A stretch of 64,000 bases of DNA from Dendronalium phyllosphericum CENA369 (GCF_016056275.1 NZ_JAECZA010000289.1:1-64000), one strand, 5' to 3'. Positions 1 to 9,292 are shown, counted from the first letter of the stretch. Numbers and translations are program-made. The notes: generated from the letters alone by a model not told the origin.

Positions 1-934
1 TCCTCCTTCATAACTACGTCTTTAATCCAATGGAGGCGATTTTCGATACTCCAATGACCGCGAATACCACAAGCAAATTCTCGTGCCGAATGAATGAGGC
101 TACTAATGTAACAGACAACCTCATGATATGGTTGACCTCCTCGCGTTCCAGTTCTTTGAACTCGAATTAAGTCCTTAATTCCCGCCCAGGATAGGTCAAT
201 TCCATTTAAATCATCAAAAACTTCAACAGTCCTTGTTGTCAGTCTATTCTTAGTTTTTTCGGTCTCTATATAACGACTTCTGGGCAAGCCATTGGCAGCA
301 ATGCGTTGAATATGACGATGTAATTTTGGTTGATTATCTTTAACGGCAATTACGTAATCGTTGCCACTTTCTATAACTAACTGGCAAGTTTTTTTTGGCA
401 ATGCAGAGAATCAAAACTGAATACAGCACCTTTGATATCCAAAGCTGTAATTAAATTTTGTACAACTGGAATTTCACTCTCCTCCTTATTTTTCAATTGT
501 TTCATGCCGATAACAAGTCCTCTTTTACTTGCAAATACTGATACTATGCTGACGAAATTTTGACTGGATGAATTGTAGTTTTGGACTGTGCCTTTGATAC
601 TTTTACCATCCACGCTCAACCATTCTGATTCGGCTATATCAACGGAATTCTGAGCCCAATGGTTAAATATTTTCACCAGTTCCTCAAAGTCTACTCCCAT
701 GATTACACGTCGGATTGTTGAGTAAGAAGGAACACCATGTTTTTGTATTTCAAATGTTTTTATCAATGCCCAACGATGCCGTTTGACGAAATCTCCCCAT
801 GCGCGATAACCGACGTATCCATTCATGGTGCCCATTATTACAAATACTAATACCAACCAGAGTGGATGCCTTCGACCATCTAGAGTTCTAAAATCTTCCA
901 CTTGCTTCAATTGTTCAATCAGAGAAGTACCCAT
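1..934 (-). pseudogene. ISAs1-family DDE transposase, frame-broken and cut by window edge
   Basis: The start is the ATG at 934 (protein MGTSLIEQLKQVEDF), preceded by a purine-rich ribosome site. The N-terminal frame carries a GKSIKGT-type segment with the first catalytic Asp (WLSVDGKSIKGT) and the second Asp (FSFDSLHCQKK). It then stops at 377-379. The rest of the protein, including RGHWSIENRLHWIKDVVM with the catalytic Glu, continues in another frame to position 1. The break is at a run of eight A on the coding strand (389-396); a -1 slip there restores the frame exactly. It may be a simple one-base loss, or recoding at a slippery run. ISAs1 transposases are normally one frame of roughly 370-380 residues. 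Confidence 0.85.
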
Positions 935-993
935 AATTTTCCTCCCCTCAACACTTGCAATTTTACCTGTTGAGCGGGAATGAAACAGCCCTG
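1..993 (-). mobile_element. ISAs1-family insertion sequence, partial
   Basis: The element runs off the left edge of the window. Its right end is placed at 993, where the minus strand begins CAGGGCTGTTTCATTCC, which fits the CAGGG-type terminal repeat I recall for ISAs1 elements. The transposase reading frame begins 59 bases inside this end. Directly beyond 993 the sequence becomes a coding frame of a STAND protein that lacks its N-terminal half, so the element appears to have inserted into that gene. The other end, the target duplication and the full length lie outside the window, so the exact boundary is inferred. Confidence 0.75.
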
Positions 994-3530
994 CCTCCTC
1001 TTCCACCAACCTCCCCGAACTCCAAGAAGCAGGTTTCTTCGGTCGCAGTCGGGAATTATGGAACATTGAACGCTGGTTTGTCCAAGGAACGCGGCGCATT
1101 ACCATATCGGGTTTTGGTGGACAAGGGAAAACCTATTTAGCAGCAGAGGCGGGGCGGTGGTTGTCGCGCACGGGGATGTTTGGGAGAGTATGTTTTGTGG
1201 ATTATGCCGCCTTTCAGGGAGTGGATGCTGTAGGGTTGGCAGTGAGTACCTTAGCGACGGTGTTGGGGCAGAATTTAATTGATGTAGCGGCGGCGACTGC
1301 GGCTTTAGGGCAAACACTGACGTTATTAATTTTAGATAACTTGGAAACCTTGCAGCCCCAAGCATTGCAAGAATTGTTAACTGTGGCGAAACAATGGTCA
1401 GAGGTAGGGCAATGTCGCCTATTACTCACCAGCCGCACACCGAATTTTTATCATTCAGACTATGCCATTGAGGGCAGTTTAAAACATCGGTCATTGCCAT
1501 TGTCAGGCTTGGGGCAAGAAGATGCATTGGCGTATATCCAAAGTTTGTGGAAGCTACCGCCTTCACCTGTATATAAACTGCCGGAACGAAAAGAGTTGTG
1601 GCGATTATTTCGGTTAGTCGATTATCATCCTCTCTCCCTCGGTTTATTGGCGCGACAGTTGAAAATTCGCCCAGTAGCAGAGTTGGGGGAACGGTTGGCA
1701 GCGTTGATTGTGGAAACACCCGATAATCCCTTGTTAGCGTCCTTGAATTTGTCTTTGGAACGCTTGGATGATGAGGCGCGGGAGTTGTTGCCGAAGTTGG
1801 GCGTGTTTCAGGGAGGGGCGTTTGAGGATGATTTGTTAGCAATTACCGAATTTTCTAACTCACAGTGGCAACAGCTACGCCCAGCACTGGAGAACACAGG
1901 CTTGATTCAACCGGAAAATGTGCCGGGTGTCCGTTTTCCTTTCCTAAAATTTCACCCCACCTTAGCCCCCGTTTTGTGGTCGCGCCTTTCACCAGAGGCA
2001 CAGGGGGAACTCCTTGCCCGTCATCGCCTGCGGTATTATCAATTATCTCGTCATTTGTATGTTGAAGATAGAAAAAATCCTCATCAAGCCCGTTTCATTG
2101 CCCAGAAAGAACTGCCGAATTTGCTATATGCAGTCCAAGGTGCGTTATTTGCAGGGGAAGAATGGGCACTGGAGTTTGTTAATAATATAAATTGGTTTCT
2201 CAACTACTTCGGACTCAATAACGATAGGGATGCACTAACGCAACGAGTTGAAAAGGTTCAGGGAAAAGTGGGTTCTTGGACATGGTTTCTCGCCCAAACT
2301 AATGTAGGTCAGCAATTACTTAAGGTCGGACGCTATCAAGAAGCGGCGCAGGTGTTTGGTGAGATACTTGTTGCTTTGGGTGAGCAACCAAGTTATGAAC
2401 ACTGTATGATTTTAAATTTGCTAGGGCGATGCTTACTAGATCAAGGACAAGCAGCACAGGCAGCAAGATATTACCGTCAGGCATTAGCAGTGGTAAAACA
2501 GTTAGAACAGTCTGATGATGTGAAGTGGCTAATGAATATTTCGCAGACTGAATTGGCGGATGTGCTAACAGATATGGGGAATTATGATGAAGCACGAACA
2601 GCTTATGAAGCTTCATTGGCTATTGACAAAGAAATTGAAAACTTTCGTGGCGTTGTGGTCATAAATGGTCAACTTGGCAGCCTCGCTTTGCGGCAAGGCA
2701 ACTTGCCAGAAGCCGAACAACGCTACCGTGAAATCTTGACTATATCCCAGGAACTGAATGAACCAGGAATGGAAGCTGCAGCTTGGCATAATCTGGGTAT
2801 GGTATACGAAAAAGCCAAGCAGTGGGACGCAGCTGAAGATGCCTACCGAAAATCAGCACGTATTCAGGAATCTCAAGGTGATCTGGGAGGTGCTGCAAGC
2901 ACTTGGAATCAATTAGCTATAGTCAATGAAAACACTGGCAAACAGAAGGACGCAGAGGCTTGGTATCGTAAGGCGATCTCAGGTGCAAAATCTACGGAAG
3001 ATAAGTTACAAGTATCAATCTCACTCAACAACCTCTCTGGCTTCCTACAAAACCAACCCCACCGCCTGCCAGAAGCGCGGCAATTAGCAGAAGAAGCATT
3101 AGCTATCAAGCAAACTTTAGACCCTGCTGTAGCTGAGATCTGGACAAATTATGGACTTTTGGCTGAAATTACTGATAAACAGGGCGATAGCACCCAAGCT
3201 AAAGCATATCGTCGCCTGTCACGGCAGGCAAAAGTAGCATTTGCTGGGACGCGCTATGAGTTGCGACAGTATGGGCAGTTAATTGCTGCGGTTGTTGCGG
3301 CGGTGAATGATGCAGAAGTGAGGCAACAGCTAGAACCTTTTCTAGAAAATCAGGTGAAAAATGGTTGGGGTAATCTCGTAGCTGCCATTCGCTTGGTATT
3401 AGAAGGTGAGAGAGATGAGGACGTGCTGTGCGAGCCTTTAGTTGGGACAGATGCTCCGATTATCAATGCTATTCTGCGGGGTATTGCCGATCGCAACACG
3501 CTCAACGAGTTGTTAGAGGAGCAAGGTTAA
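994..3530 (+). pseudogene. STAND NTPase (NB-ARC plus TPR), 5' part removed by IS insertion
   Basis: About 844 codons are open, in frame from the IS end. The frame has no sensible start: it opens inside a conserved linker (ELQEAGFFGRSREL, 1017 on) just before the Walker A motif GFGGQGKT (1110-1133). Walker B LLILDNLE lies near 1324 and LLLTSR near 1420. From about 2270 to 3200 there are TPR-type repeats (rows of A..Y..AL), then a short C-terminal tail. STAND proteins of this type sense a ligand through the repeats and signal through an N-terminal effector; many act in defence or cell death. The effector domain would lie left of the IS, outside this window, so its type is unknown. A translation start at the TTG 1161 would delete the P-loop and is unlikely to give a working protein. 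Confidence 0.8.
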
Positions 3531-3939
3531 ATAATTCGTAATTAAAGACGATCGCAGATGGAGATTTGGACGCGAAAATCAGGCATAGTTCAGCACAATG
3601 GGGTAAAAGCGCAATAATATTGTCTGCCCATGTACCAAAATAGATTACCTGTTATTGCCCTCTTCGCCTACGGTGAGGGTTTATAGTAATCCCCAAAAAC
3701 CGCGATACATATAGATTTCTCGTAGGGGCACAACATTGTTGTACCCTCACCAACGTATTTGCATCATTATTAAATGGAAATGGTGTTAGGCGTGCTATTC
3801 CAGGTATAAGTAAATATTAAAACATCAATTATCGAGTCTGTTGGAGCACAGCAGCGATCGCATTTCTGTCTCAGTGTCAATTTTTAGATACCATGCCCGT
3901 ACAATCTAGTTATTTTTGTAATTAATCTTTTTAAAAGGT
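3531..3939. other. Intergenic region with palindromic repeat
   Basis: No gene is visible. The stretch holds a small hairpin (CCCTC/GAGGG near 3659-3681) and, near 3720-3752, an imperfect palindrome built around GGGCACAACATTGTTGT. A second copy of that palindrome lies at about 4192-4220. Confidence 0.5.
3718..3752. repeat. Palindromic repeat, copy 1 (TAGGGGCACAACATTGTTG)
   Basis: The core GGCACAACATTGTTGTACCC is a near-perfect inverted repeat. The same core, in a more symmetrical form ending GTGCCCCTAC, occurs about 470 bases further on. The pair flanks the 21-bp tandem repeat. Confidence 0.6.
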
Positions 3940-4177
3940 GAATGATTCGAGTTCAGAAGGTGAACGTTGCACCTCAAAATAAGAACGTTTGACTTCAGAA
4001 CGAGAACATTCGACTTCAGAACGAGAACATTCGACTTCAGAACGAGAACGTTTGACTTCAGAACGCGAACATTCGACTTCAAAACAAGAACGTTCCACTT
4101 CAGAACGAGAACATTTGACTTCAAAACGAGAACATTCGACTTCAAAACAAGAACGTTCTCACTCAAAGCCTGAATGT
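3940..4177. repeat. 21-bp tandem repeat, about 11 degenerate units
   Basis: The unit is close to AGAACATTCGACTTCAGAACG and repeats at 3982, 4003, 4024, 4045, 4066, 4087, 4108, 4129 and 4150, with weaker units before 3982. Because 21 is a multiple of three, several frames on both strands stay open and encode heptad-like peptides (RTFDFRT, SEREHST, NVLVLKS). None has a convincing ribosome site or a non-repeat domain, so I call DNA repeat rather than gene. The units differ mainly at alternating positions (ATTCGA or GTTTGA), as expected of an old array. Confidence 0.85.
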
Positions 4178-4189
4178 TACTGAATAATC

Positions 4190-4224
4190 AAAAGGGCACA
4201 ACATTGTTGTGCCCCTACGGTGAT
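4190..4224. repeat. Palindromic repeat, copy 2
   Basis: GGGCACAACATTGTTGTGCCC is a perfect inverted repeat and matches the palindrome near 3725. It is followed by CTACGG, while copy 1 has the matching CGTAG on its other side, so the two copies are in opposite orientation. Confidence 0.7.
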
Positions 4225-4316
4225 TTATTTAATTGCAAAGTGGTGTTTTTCCTAATGCCAACGACACCTGAAAACTATAGTCTTAGTCACTAGTGTTAGG
4301 ACAATGTTGATTCCTC

Positions 4317-4340
4317 AAAACCCTGAAAAAATTGGGTTTT
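4317..4340 (-). terminator. Hairpin downstream of mreD
   Basis: AAAACCC (4317-4323) pairs with GGGTTTT (4334-4340). It lies 36 bases past the mreD stop and is followed on the minus strand by a short T-rich stretch. It is a modest, possibly two-way terminator. Confidence 0.45.
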
Positions 4341-4341
4341 T

Positions 4342-4374
4342 ACTCAGCACTCAGCACTCAGCACTCAGCACTTT
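4342..4374. repeat. Heptamer STRR, ACTCAGC x4
   Basis: Four perfect units of ACTCAGC are followed by ACTTTGCT. The same unit and the same flanks (TTTTT before, ACTTTGCT after) occur at 62718, also next to the 3' end of a minus-strand gene. Such seven-base STRRs are typical of heterocystous cyanobacteria. Confidence 0.85.
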
Positions 4375-4375
4375 G

Positions 4376-4990
4376 CTAAGATTGCTCGAATAATTTCATC
4401 TTCTGCCACCAGCTATTCAGGGGATAATAAACCACAGGGGCCCAAAGACTACTGAGAATGGCAGATGCGAGAGCTACTCGCTGATAATATCCCCAAATGT
4501 ATTCTGCTTTGCGATCGCCCATCAAAGTTAATTGCAACCCAAAAACAGTTTCTGCCAAAATTGCCATCACGAAAACAATTAAAGCAATAGAAATAAAATC
4601 TTCTTGGATAAAACGCTGTTTCTGAATTAGACCTGTTAGCAGTCCCACTAGCCCTAAAGTTATAGCGTGAGTGGGGTTTGGTGATGTCATCGCATCTTGA
4701 AGTAATCCCATAACTACACCTGCTAATAATCCTTCCCAGACTGGACGCTTGACACTCCAAGCCACTACCCAAATTAACAACCAATTAGGGCCAATTCCCA
4801 GCAATTCCATACCAGGAAGGCGGGTTGGCAACATCATTAAACATAGCAGTACAGAGCCAACCGTCACCGCCCAATCTAGTAACTGACGCATAGCTGGATG
4901 CCAACGAGCAAGAGGCTTGTAAATCTTAGATTTTCGCTGTGATGATTTTGGCTTTTTAAACTTGCTGCCACCAAATGAAGGTATCTTCAT
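4376..4990 (-). CDS. mreD: Rod shape-determining protein MreD
   Basis: MreD is the membrane partner of MreB and MreC in the elongasome that directs side-wall peptidoglycan synthesis. I chose the ATG at 4990 (MKIPSFGGSKFKK), giving 204 residues; a longer frame would overlap mreC by 86 bases and adds nothing MreD-like. After a basic N-terminal tail of about 45 residues come hydrophobic segments such as LLDWAVTVGSVLLCLMML and LLIWVVAWSV, then GLLAGVVMGLLQDAM, and a C-terminal segment ending in VVYYPLNSWW. The gene starts 22 bases after mreC and is the last gene of the mreBCD operon. Confidence 0.88.
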   Translation of the reverse strand: MKIPSFGGSKFKKPKSSQRKSKIYKPLARWHPAMRQLLDWAVTVGSVLLCLMMLPTRLPGMELLGIGPNWLLIWVVAWSVKRPVWEGLLAGVVMGLLQDAMTSPNPTHAITLGLVGLLTGLIQKQRFIQEDFISIALIVFVMAILAETVFGLQLTLMGDRKAEYIWGYYQRVALASAILSSLWAPVVYYPLNSWWQKMKLFEQS

Positions 4991-5012
4991 TATTTTGAGA
5001 AATTTTCCGAAT

Positions 5013-5792
5013 CTAATTAGACTTTTGCGGTTCTTGGTTTGTTGGCTTGGGATATACAGCAACCCATTCCAGCGACCCGATCTGCGGGAAAAGCTCAACT
5101 TTTGCCACTGATGCTGGGAGTTTCTTTAAATCTAAAGACTTGATCCGTCCTACAGCCAAACCAGCGGGAAACTTCTGACTATAAGTAGAGGTAGAAACTA
5201 AATCTCCCACCTTCACATTGGGAACCTTTTCATAAAACTCCAGCACACCATCCGGAGAAGAATCTCCCCGCAAAACTCCCTTGGCTGAAGTCCGGCTAAT
5301 AGTCACACCCACTTGACTTTTCAGGTCGCTAATTAACAATATGCGGCTGGTGTTCGGAGTTACACTTTCTACCAGACCTATTAATCCACCATCAGCCTTG
5401 ACAATAAAGCCTTCTTGAATACCTGCATTTGAGCCACGATTCAGAGTAACTTGTTGCCACCAGTGGTCAGCACTGCGTCCCACTACCTGTGCTATGACTG
5501 GGCGCGATGAAAGTGGCTGTTGCTCGACGTAGCCTAACAAATTTTGTAGCTTTTTATTTTGACTTTCCAAATCTGCTATGCGCGTTTGCAACTCTAAGAA
5601 TCGGGCATCTTTAACCCTTTCTTCCGGAGTCGGCCCTGCCTGCAACATTTGTAATGGTTTGGTTATTGCTTGGTAAACTTCTAGCAGTAGCGTACCTTGA
5701 GTCTGCCGCAGTATCCATGCACTACCTAACACCAAAGCCAGTAACCCGATTTGTAACCCCTTCCGATCCCACCAACGACGTAGAGTAACCAT
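5013..5792 (-). CDS. mreC: Rod shape-determining protein MreC
   Basis: MreC is a bitopic, periplasmic scaffold of the elongasome. The 259-residue protein has a basic N-terminus, one membrane anchor (IGLLALVLGSAWIL), a coiled-coil helix around residues 60-90 (FLELQTRIADLESQNKKLQ), then the beta-rich MreC domain (RSADHWWQQVTLNRGSNAGI, VGRIKSLDLKKLPA). Length and order match the family. It lies 95 bases after mreB and just before mreD. Confidence 0.95.
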   Translation of the reverse strand: MVTLRRWWDRKGLQIGLLALVLGSAWILRQTQGTLLLEVYQAITKPLQMLQAGPTPEERVKDARFLELQTRIADLESQNKKLQNLLGYVEQQPLSSRPVIAQVVGRSADHWWQQVTLNRGSNAGIQEGFIVKADGGLIGLVESVTPNTSRILLISDLKSQVGVTISRTSAKGVLRGDSSPDGVLEFYEKVPNVKVGDLVSTSTYSQKFPAGLAVGRIKSLDLKKLPASVAKVELFPQIGSLEWVAVYPKPTNQEPQKSN

Positions 5793-5887
5793 CTATACCT
5801 ATTTTTTATAATTTCAAGAAGATATTGGATTCTACTTATATAGAACCCAAATCAAAGCCGAATAGAACCCAATATCTGATATTTTTT

Positions 5888-6931
5888 CTACATATTCCGA
5901 GAACGCCCGCTGAAAACCCGTTCCAGCTGTTTGAAGTTTTCTAACACTCGACCTGTTCCCAGGACAACACAACTGAGAGGGTCGGCCGCAATGTGGGTTA
6001 CAATCCCCGTTTCATGGCTAATCAAGGTATCTATGCCTTTCAGCAAAGCACCGCCACCAGCTAACATAATGCCGCGATCGATAATGTCTGCTGCTAGTTC
6101 TGGAGGCGTGCGTTCCAATGTCCGCTTCACAGCTTCTATGATTACTGATAGCGGTTCCAACATACTTTCACGAATTTCTGGCCCTTTGAGGGTGACAGTT
6201 CGCGGTAGGCCAGAAAGCATATGTAAGCCTCGCACTTCCATCATGGCATCGTTATCATCGTTGGTGGGATAAGCAGAGCCAAGGCGAATTTTAATTTCTT
6301 CAGCAGTACGTTCCCCAATCACTAAGTTATGAACTTTTTTCATATACATAATGATTGATTCAGTTAGTTCATCCCCAGCAATACGTACTGATTCGCTGAT
6401 TACAGTACCCTGAAGACTCAGTACTGCAACTTCTGTTGTACCGCCACCAATGTCAATAATCATGTTGCCTGTGGGTTCGGCAACTGGTAGTCCTGCACCA
6501 ATTGCTGCTGCTACTGGCTCATCAATTAAATATACTTCTCTGGCTCCAGCCTGAATGGCTGCATCCATCACAGCGCGCCTTTCTACTCCCGTGACACCAC
6601 TGGGAATCCCAATAACAATTCGAGGTAAAACTAAGGATCTACCTTCATTTACTCGTTGAATAAAGCTTTTGAGCATGATCTCGGCAGTATCAAAGTCAGC
6701 GATTACGCCATCACGCAAGGGGCGTAAGGCAACCACATTATCAGGTGTGCGACCGAGCATTTTTTTGGCTTCTTCTCCTACTGCCAGTGCTACCTTTTCG
6801 TTTTGATCGATAGCAACTACAGAAGGTTCTTGGAGTACAATACCTTTACCAGATACATAAACGAGGGTATTTGCAGTACCGAGGTCGATACCCATATCCC
6901 ACGAAGAGCGAAAGTTTCTAAAAAGACCCAC
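5888..6931 (-). CDS. mreB: Rod shape-determining protein MreB
   Basis: MreB is the actin-like ATPase that forms membrane filaments guiding cell-wall growth. The 347-residue protein shows the phosphate-1 loop MGIDLGTANTLVY near residue 13, a DEPVAAAIGAGLP connecting motif, the phosphate-2 loop IIDIGGGTTEVAVLS and the adenosine motif MLAGGGALLKGID. The start codon is GTG at 6931. It is the first gene of mreBCD and faces ssb across a 328-base divergent region. Confidence 0.97.
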   Translation of the reverse strand: MGLFRNFRSSWDMGIDLGTANTLVYVSGKGIVLQEPSVVAIDQNEKVALAVGEEAKKMLGRTPDNVVALRPLRDGVIADFDTAEIMLKSFIQRVNEGRSLVLPRIVIGIPSGVTGVERRAVMDAAIQAGAREVYLIDEPVAAAIGAGLPVAEPTGNMIIDIGGGTTEVAVLSLQGTVISESVRIAGDELTESIIMYMKKVHNLVIGERTAEEIKIRLGSAYPTNDDNDAMMEVRGLHMLSGLPRTVTLKGPEIRESMLEPLSVIIEAVKRTLERTPPELAADIIDRGIMLAGGGALLKGIDTLISHETGIVTHIAADPLSCVVLGTGRVLENFKQLERVFSGRSRNM

Positions 6932-7259
6932 GCGTGTCTACGCCCCCTATTGCGTTATTTGACTACAACTGTCTGATGTTAATCGTGCTGGATTTTATGA
7001 CGTTTTTTATCCTGAGTCCAGCCAACTAGGCTATTTTATTGGACTTTTGGCAAGTCTTGCTAGATATCAGGCATCTATGCTTTCGATATTCTTTGGCTGA
7101 TTCTGTATATCCGTATAGTTTTTTAGTTTCCCTAAGTCATTTCTCACATTGTTATACCCAAAAATGTTGTTCAGTTTTTAACACATTTTCAATAGGTTCA
7201 CAATTCGCTATGATGGAAGTCAAAATTAATCAGTACGCCCGTACTAAAAGGTAACGCAC
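6932..7259. promoter_or_regulatory. Divergent promoter region mreB / ssb
   Basis: The region separates divergent mreB and ssb and must hold both promoters. It is AT-rich, and the ssb side contains AAGGT shortly before its ATG. I see no clear operator or riboswitch. Confidence 0.45.
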
Positions 7260-7619
7260 ATGAGTATCAACATTGTCACTCTAGTTGGTCGTGTAGGCAG
7301 CGACCCAGATATTAAATATTTTGAGTCTGGTAGTGTCAAGTGTAAATTAACACTAGCTGTGAGGCGCAGAGCTCGTAACAGCGATGAACCTGACTGGTTC
7401 ACTTTAGAATTATGGGACAAAACAGCAGAGGTGGCAGGCAATTACGTGCGGAAAGGTAGCCTGATAGGAGTGAAGGGTTCCTTGAAGTTTGACACATGGA
7501 GCGATCGCCAAACTGGAGCCAACCGTTCTACACCGATAATTAGAGTAGACCAACTCGATTTATTAGGTTCCAAGCAAGATAGAGATGGGGGCGGAGATTT
7601 CTCGCCAGAGAATTTTTAA
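7260..7619 (+). CDS. ssb: Single-stranded DNA-binding protein
   Basis: SSB coats single-stranded DNA in replication, repair and recombination. The 119-residue protein is one OB fold: VTLVGRVGSDPDIKYFESG, CKLTLAVRRR, WFTLELWDKTAEVAGNYVRKGSLIGVKG, DQLDLL. It is short for a bacterial SSB and has almost no linker, but ends in an acidic/aromatic tip (FSPENF) that resembles the partner-binding C-terminus. ATG at 7260 is preceded by AAGGT. Downstream is a heptamer repeat rather than a partner gene. Confidence 0.93.
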   Translation: MSINIVTLVGRVGSDPDIKYFESGSVKCKLTLAVRRRARNSDEPDWFTLELWDKTAEVAGNYVRKGSLIGVKGSLKFDTWSDRQTGANRSTPIIRVDQLDLLGSKQDRDGGGDFSPENF

Positions 7620-7620
7620 T

Positions 7621-7812
7621 TGGTCAGTTGTCAGTTGTCAGTTGTCAGTTGTCAGGAGGCAGGAGGCAGGAGAAGATAAAACTCCTTAACTACTTGCTTC
7701 AACAGGGGGAACCCCCCTTCGGGTTCACAGTTGCCTGCGGAGGTAAACCCTCCCGCAGCACTGATTCACCGCAACGCAGTGGCTCCTCAGCACTACTAAC
7801 TACTGACCACTG
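7621..7812. repeat. STRR and palindrome-rich intergenic stretch
   Basis: TCAGTTG repeats four times at 7624-7651, then AGGAGGC repeats twice. From about 7700 come GC-rich palindromes (GGGGGAACCCCCC, CCTGCGGAGG...CCTCCCGCAG), and the stretch ends with ACTGACCACTGACAATTGAC, which resembles the start of the repeat in inverted form. An open frame across it is only repeat sequence. Confidence 0.75.
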
Positions 7813-7820
7813 ACAATTGA

Positions 7821-8567
7821 CTAATAACTAATTTGCAATGTCACCGACGCTTCTACTTGTTGTTCGCCACCAACTACAGGGGTGGAAGCAACTTGGTCGG
7901 CTACCTTCGCAGCCTCAGCACGGTACAAAACAGGTGGTGGCGGCGCATTTGCATTGTCAACTTTAATACTTACTACTTCTTTAGGTTGGAAACCGAGGGC
8001 ACTGAAAACAGCATTAGCTTGCTGTCGAGCGTCTTGGGTAGCTTCTTTGAGTGCTTGTTGGCGAGCTGCTGCGATCGCCTCGTCACTAGCGATAAAACTG
8101 ATACCATTAATTTGCGTCGCACCTGCTTTCACCGCTTCATCTAACAAAGTACCAGCTTTCTCAGTAGCGATCCGAAAACTCACAGTATTACTAGCTGCAT
8201 AGCCAGTAATTCGCTGCACATTATTGGTATAGCTATAAACAGGGTTAAGACGGATACCAGTGGTTTGTAATTTTTCCACATTCCGGCTTTTGAGTAGAGC
8301 GACCACAGCTGCTGACCTGCGGGCAGCTTCTTGCTGTACTTCCTGTGCAGTTTTCCCCTGAATCTCAACTCCTAAATTAACTTCCGACAGAGTTGTAGGA
8401 ATTGATTCTGTACCACGACCGCTGACCGTTAGGGTGTGCCACAATTTTTCTTTCTCTTCTGCCGATGCAGGCTGGACAAAAGTCATAAATAGCAGCAAGA
8501 CTAACGGTAAGGTTTTCCAAAAATTCCCAGCATGAAATTGAGAACCCGATAAAGCGGCTCTATACAT
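7821..8567 (-). CDS. SIMPL-domain (DUF541) exported protein
   Basis: The protein has 248 residues from the ATG at 8567, chosen because GAGAGGAG lies just upstream. A hydrophobic segment (TLPLVLLLFMTFVQPASA) near residues 21-38 looks like a signal peptide ending at ASA. The rest matches the SIMPL/DUF541 fold: VSGRGTESIPTTLSEVNLGVEIQGKTAQEVQ near the start, NPVYSYTNNVQRITGYAASN in the middle, and ALKEATQDARQQANAV with LGFQPKEVVSI late. Family members are periplasmic or secreted; their biochemical role is unsettled. It is divergent from the EVE gene. Confidence 0.87.
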   Translation of the reverse strand: MYRAALSGSQFHAGNFWKTLPLVLLLFMTFVQPASAEEKEKLWHTLTVSGRGTESIPTTLSEVNLGVEIQGKTAQEVQQEAARRSAAVVALLKSRNVEKLQTTGIRLNPVYSYTNNVQRITGYAASNTVSFRIATEKAGTLLDEAVKAGATQINGISFIASDEAIAAARQQALKEATQDARQQANAVFSALGFQPKEVVSIKVDNANAPPPPVLYRAEAAKVADQVASTPVVGGEQQVEASVTLQISY

Positions 8568-8803
8568 AAAATTTGCACTCCTCTCAAAAATAGCTACAGA
8601 TGCTTTTAATAACACGTATCTAGCAATTATCACTAACTGTCAACTACAAACAGTTAACAGCCACCATGAGCTTTGCGTCTCTAAATTGCAATTGATAGAT
8701 ACGATTTATATGTTCCTACTTTGACATTGCTACAGTCAAAAGTGGCAATGGTTACATTTTTGGAAACTAAAAAAATTACGTCAAAATTTAGAGAAACTTT
8801 GTC

Positions 8804-9241
8804 ATGGCATATTGGCTGCTGAAAACTGAACCAGAAGATTATTCATACTTTGACCTAGAAGGGGACGGCAGTACAGTTTGGGATGGAGTTAATAATTCCT
8901 TAGCTCTCAAACATTTACGTGCAATGCTTCCTAGCGATTTGGCATTAATTTATCACACAGGTAAAGAACGTCAAATTATAGGTGTGGCAGAAGTCATCAG
9001 CGAACCTTATGCCGATCCAAAATTCAATGACGCTAAACTCGTAGTCGTGGATGTGCGAGCCTTGCGAAAAGTCTCTGTGCCCATTACCCTCGCCCAAATC
9101 AAGCAGGATAGCAAATTCGCAGACTTTGACTTGGTGCGACTTCCCAGGCTTTCTGTAGTCCCAGTTTCTCAGCTTCATTGGCAGCGCCTACTCGAATTGA
9201 CAGACACCCCACCAATTAATCTAAAGAAAATCTCCCAATAG
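8804..9241 (+). CDS. EVE-domain protein
   Basis: The whole 145-residue protein is one EVE domain, a PUA-like fold thought to bind modified bases in DNA or RNA. Diagnostic segments are YWLLKTEPEDYSYFDLEGDG, TVWDGVNNSLALKHLRAM, ALIYHTGKERQIIGVAEV and the C-terminal FDLVRLPRLSVVPVS. It resembles the human thymocyte nuclear protein family. It lies 51 bases upstream of the antiporter gene on the same strand, and the two could be co-transcribed. No modification or restriction gene is nearby. Confidence 0.92.
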   Translation: MAYWLLKTEPEDYSYFDLEGDGSTVWDGVNNSLALKHLRAMLPSDLALIYHTGKERQIIGVAEVISEPYADPKFNDAKLVVVDVRALRKVSVPITLAQIKQDSKFADFDLVRLPRLSVVPVSQLHWQRLLELTDTPPINLKKISQ

Positions 9242-9292
9242 TTGGTTTCCCTAAAGAAGTAAAAATTAAAGAGAAGGATTTTCGGAGAACAA

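Noticed and set aside
935-1105. N-terminal extension of the transposase frame
   Set aside because: It lies beyond the IS end and is the complement of the STAND gene; the ATG at 934 with a ribosome site is the real start.
955-1140. 61-codon plus-strand frame across the IS end
   Set aside because: It joins IS end and STAND gene in the wrong frame; the true STAND frame is another one.
3940-4177. CRISPR array
   Set aside because: The units are directly adjacent, with no unique spacers, and there are no cas genes in the window.
3906-4183. Three overlapping repeat-encoded frames (60-86 residues)
   Set aside because: They exist only because a 21-bp unit keeps frames open on both strands; no start signal or non-repeat domain.
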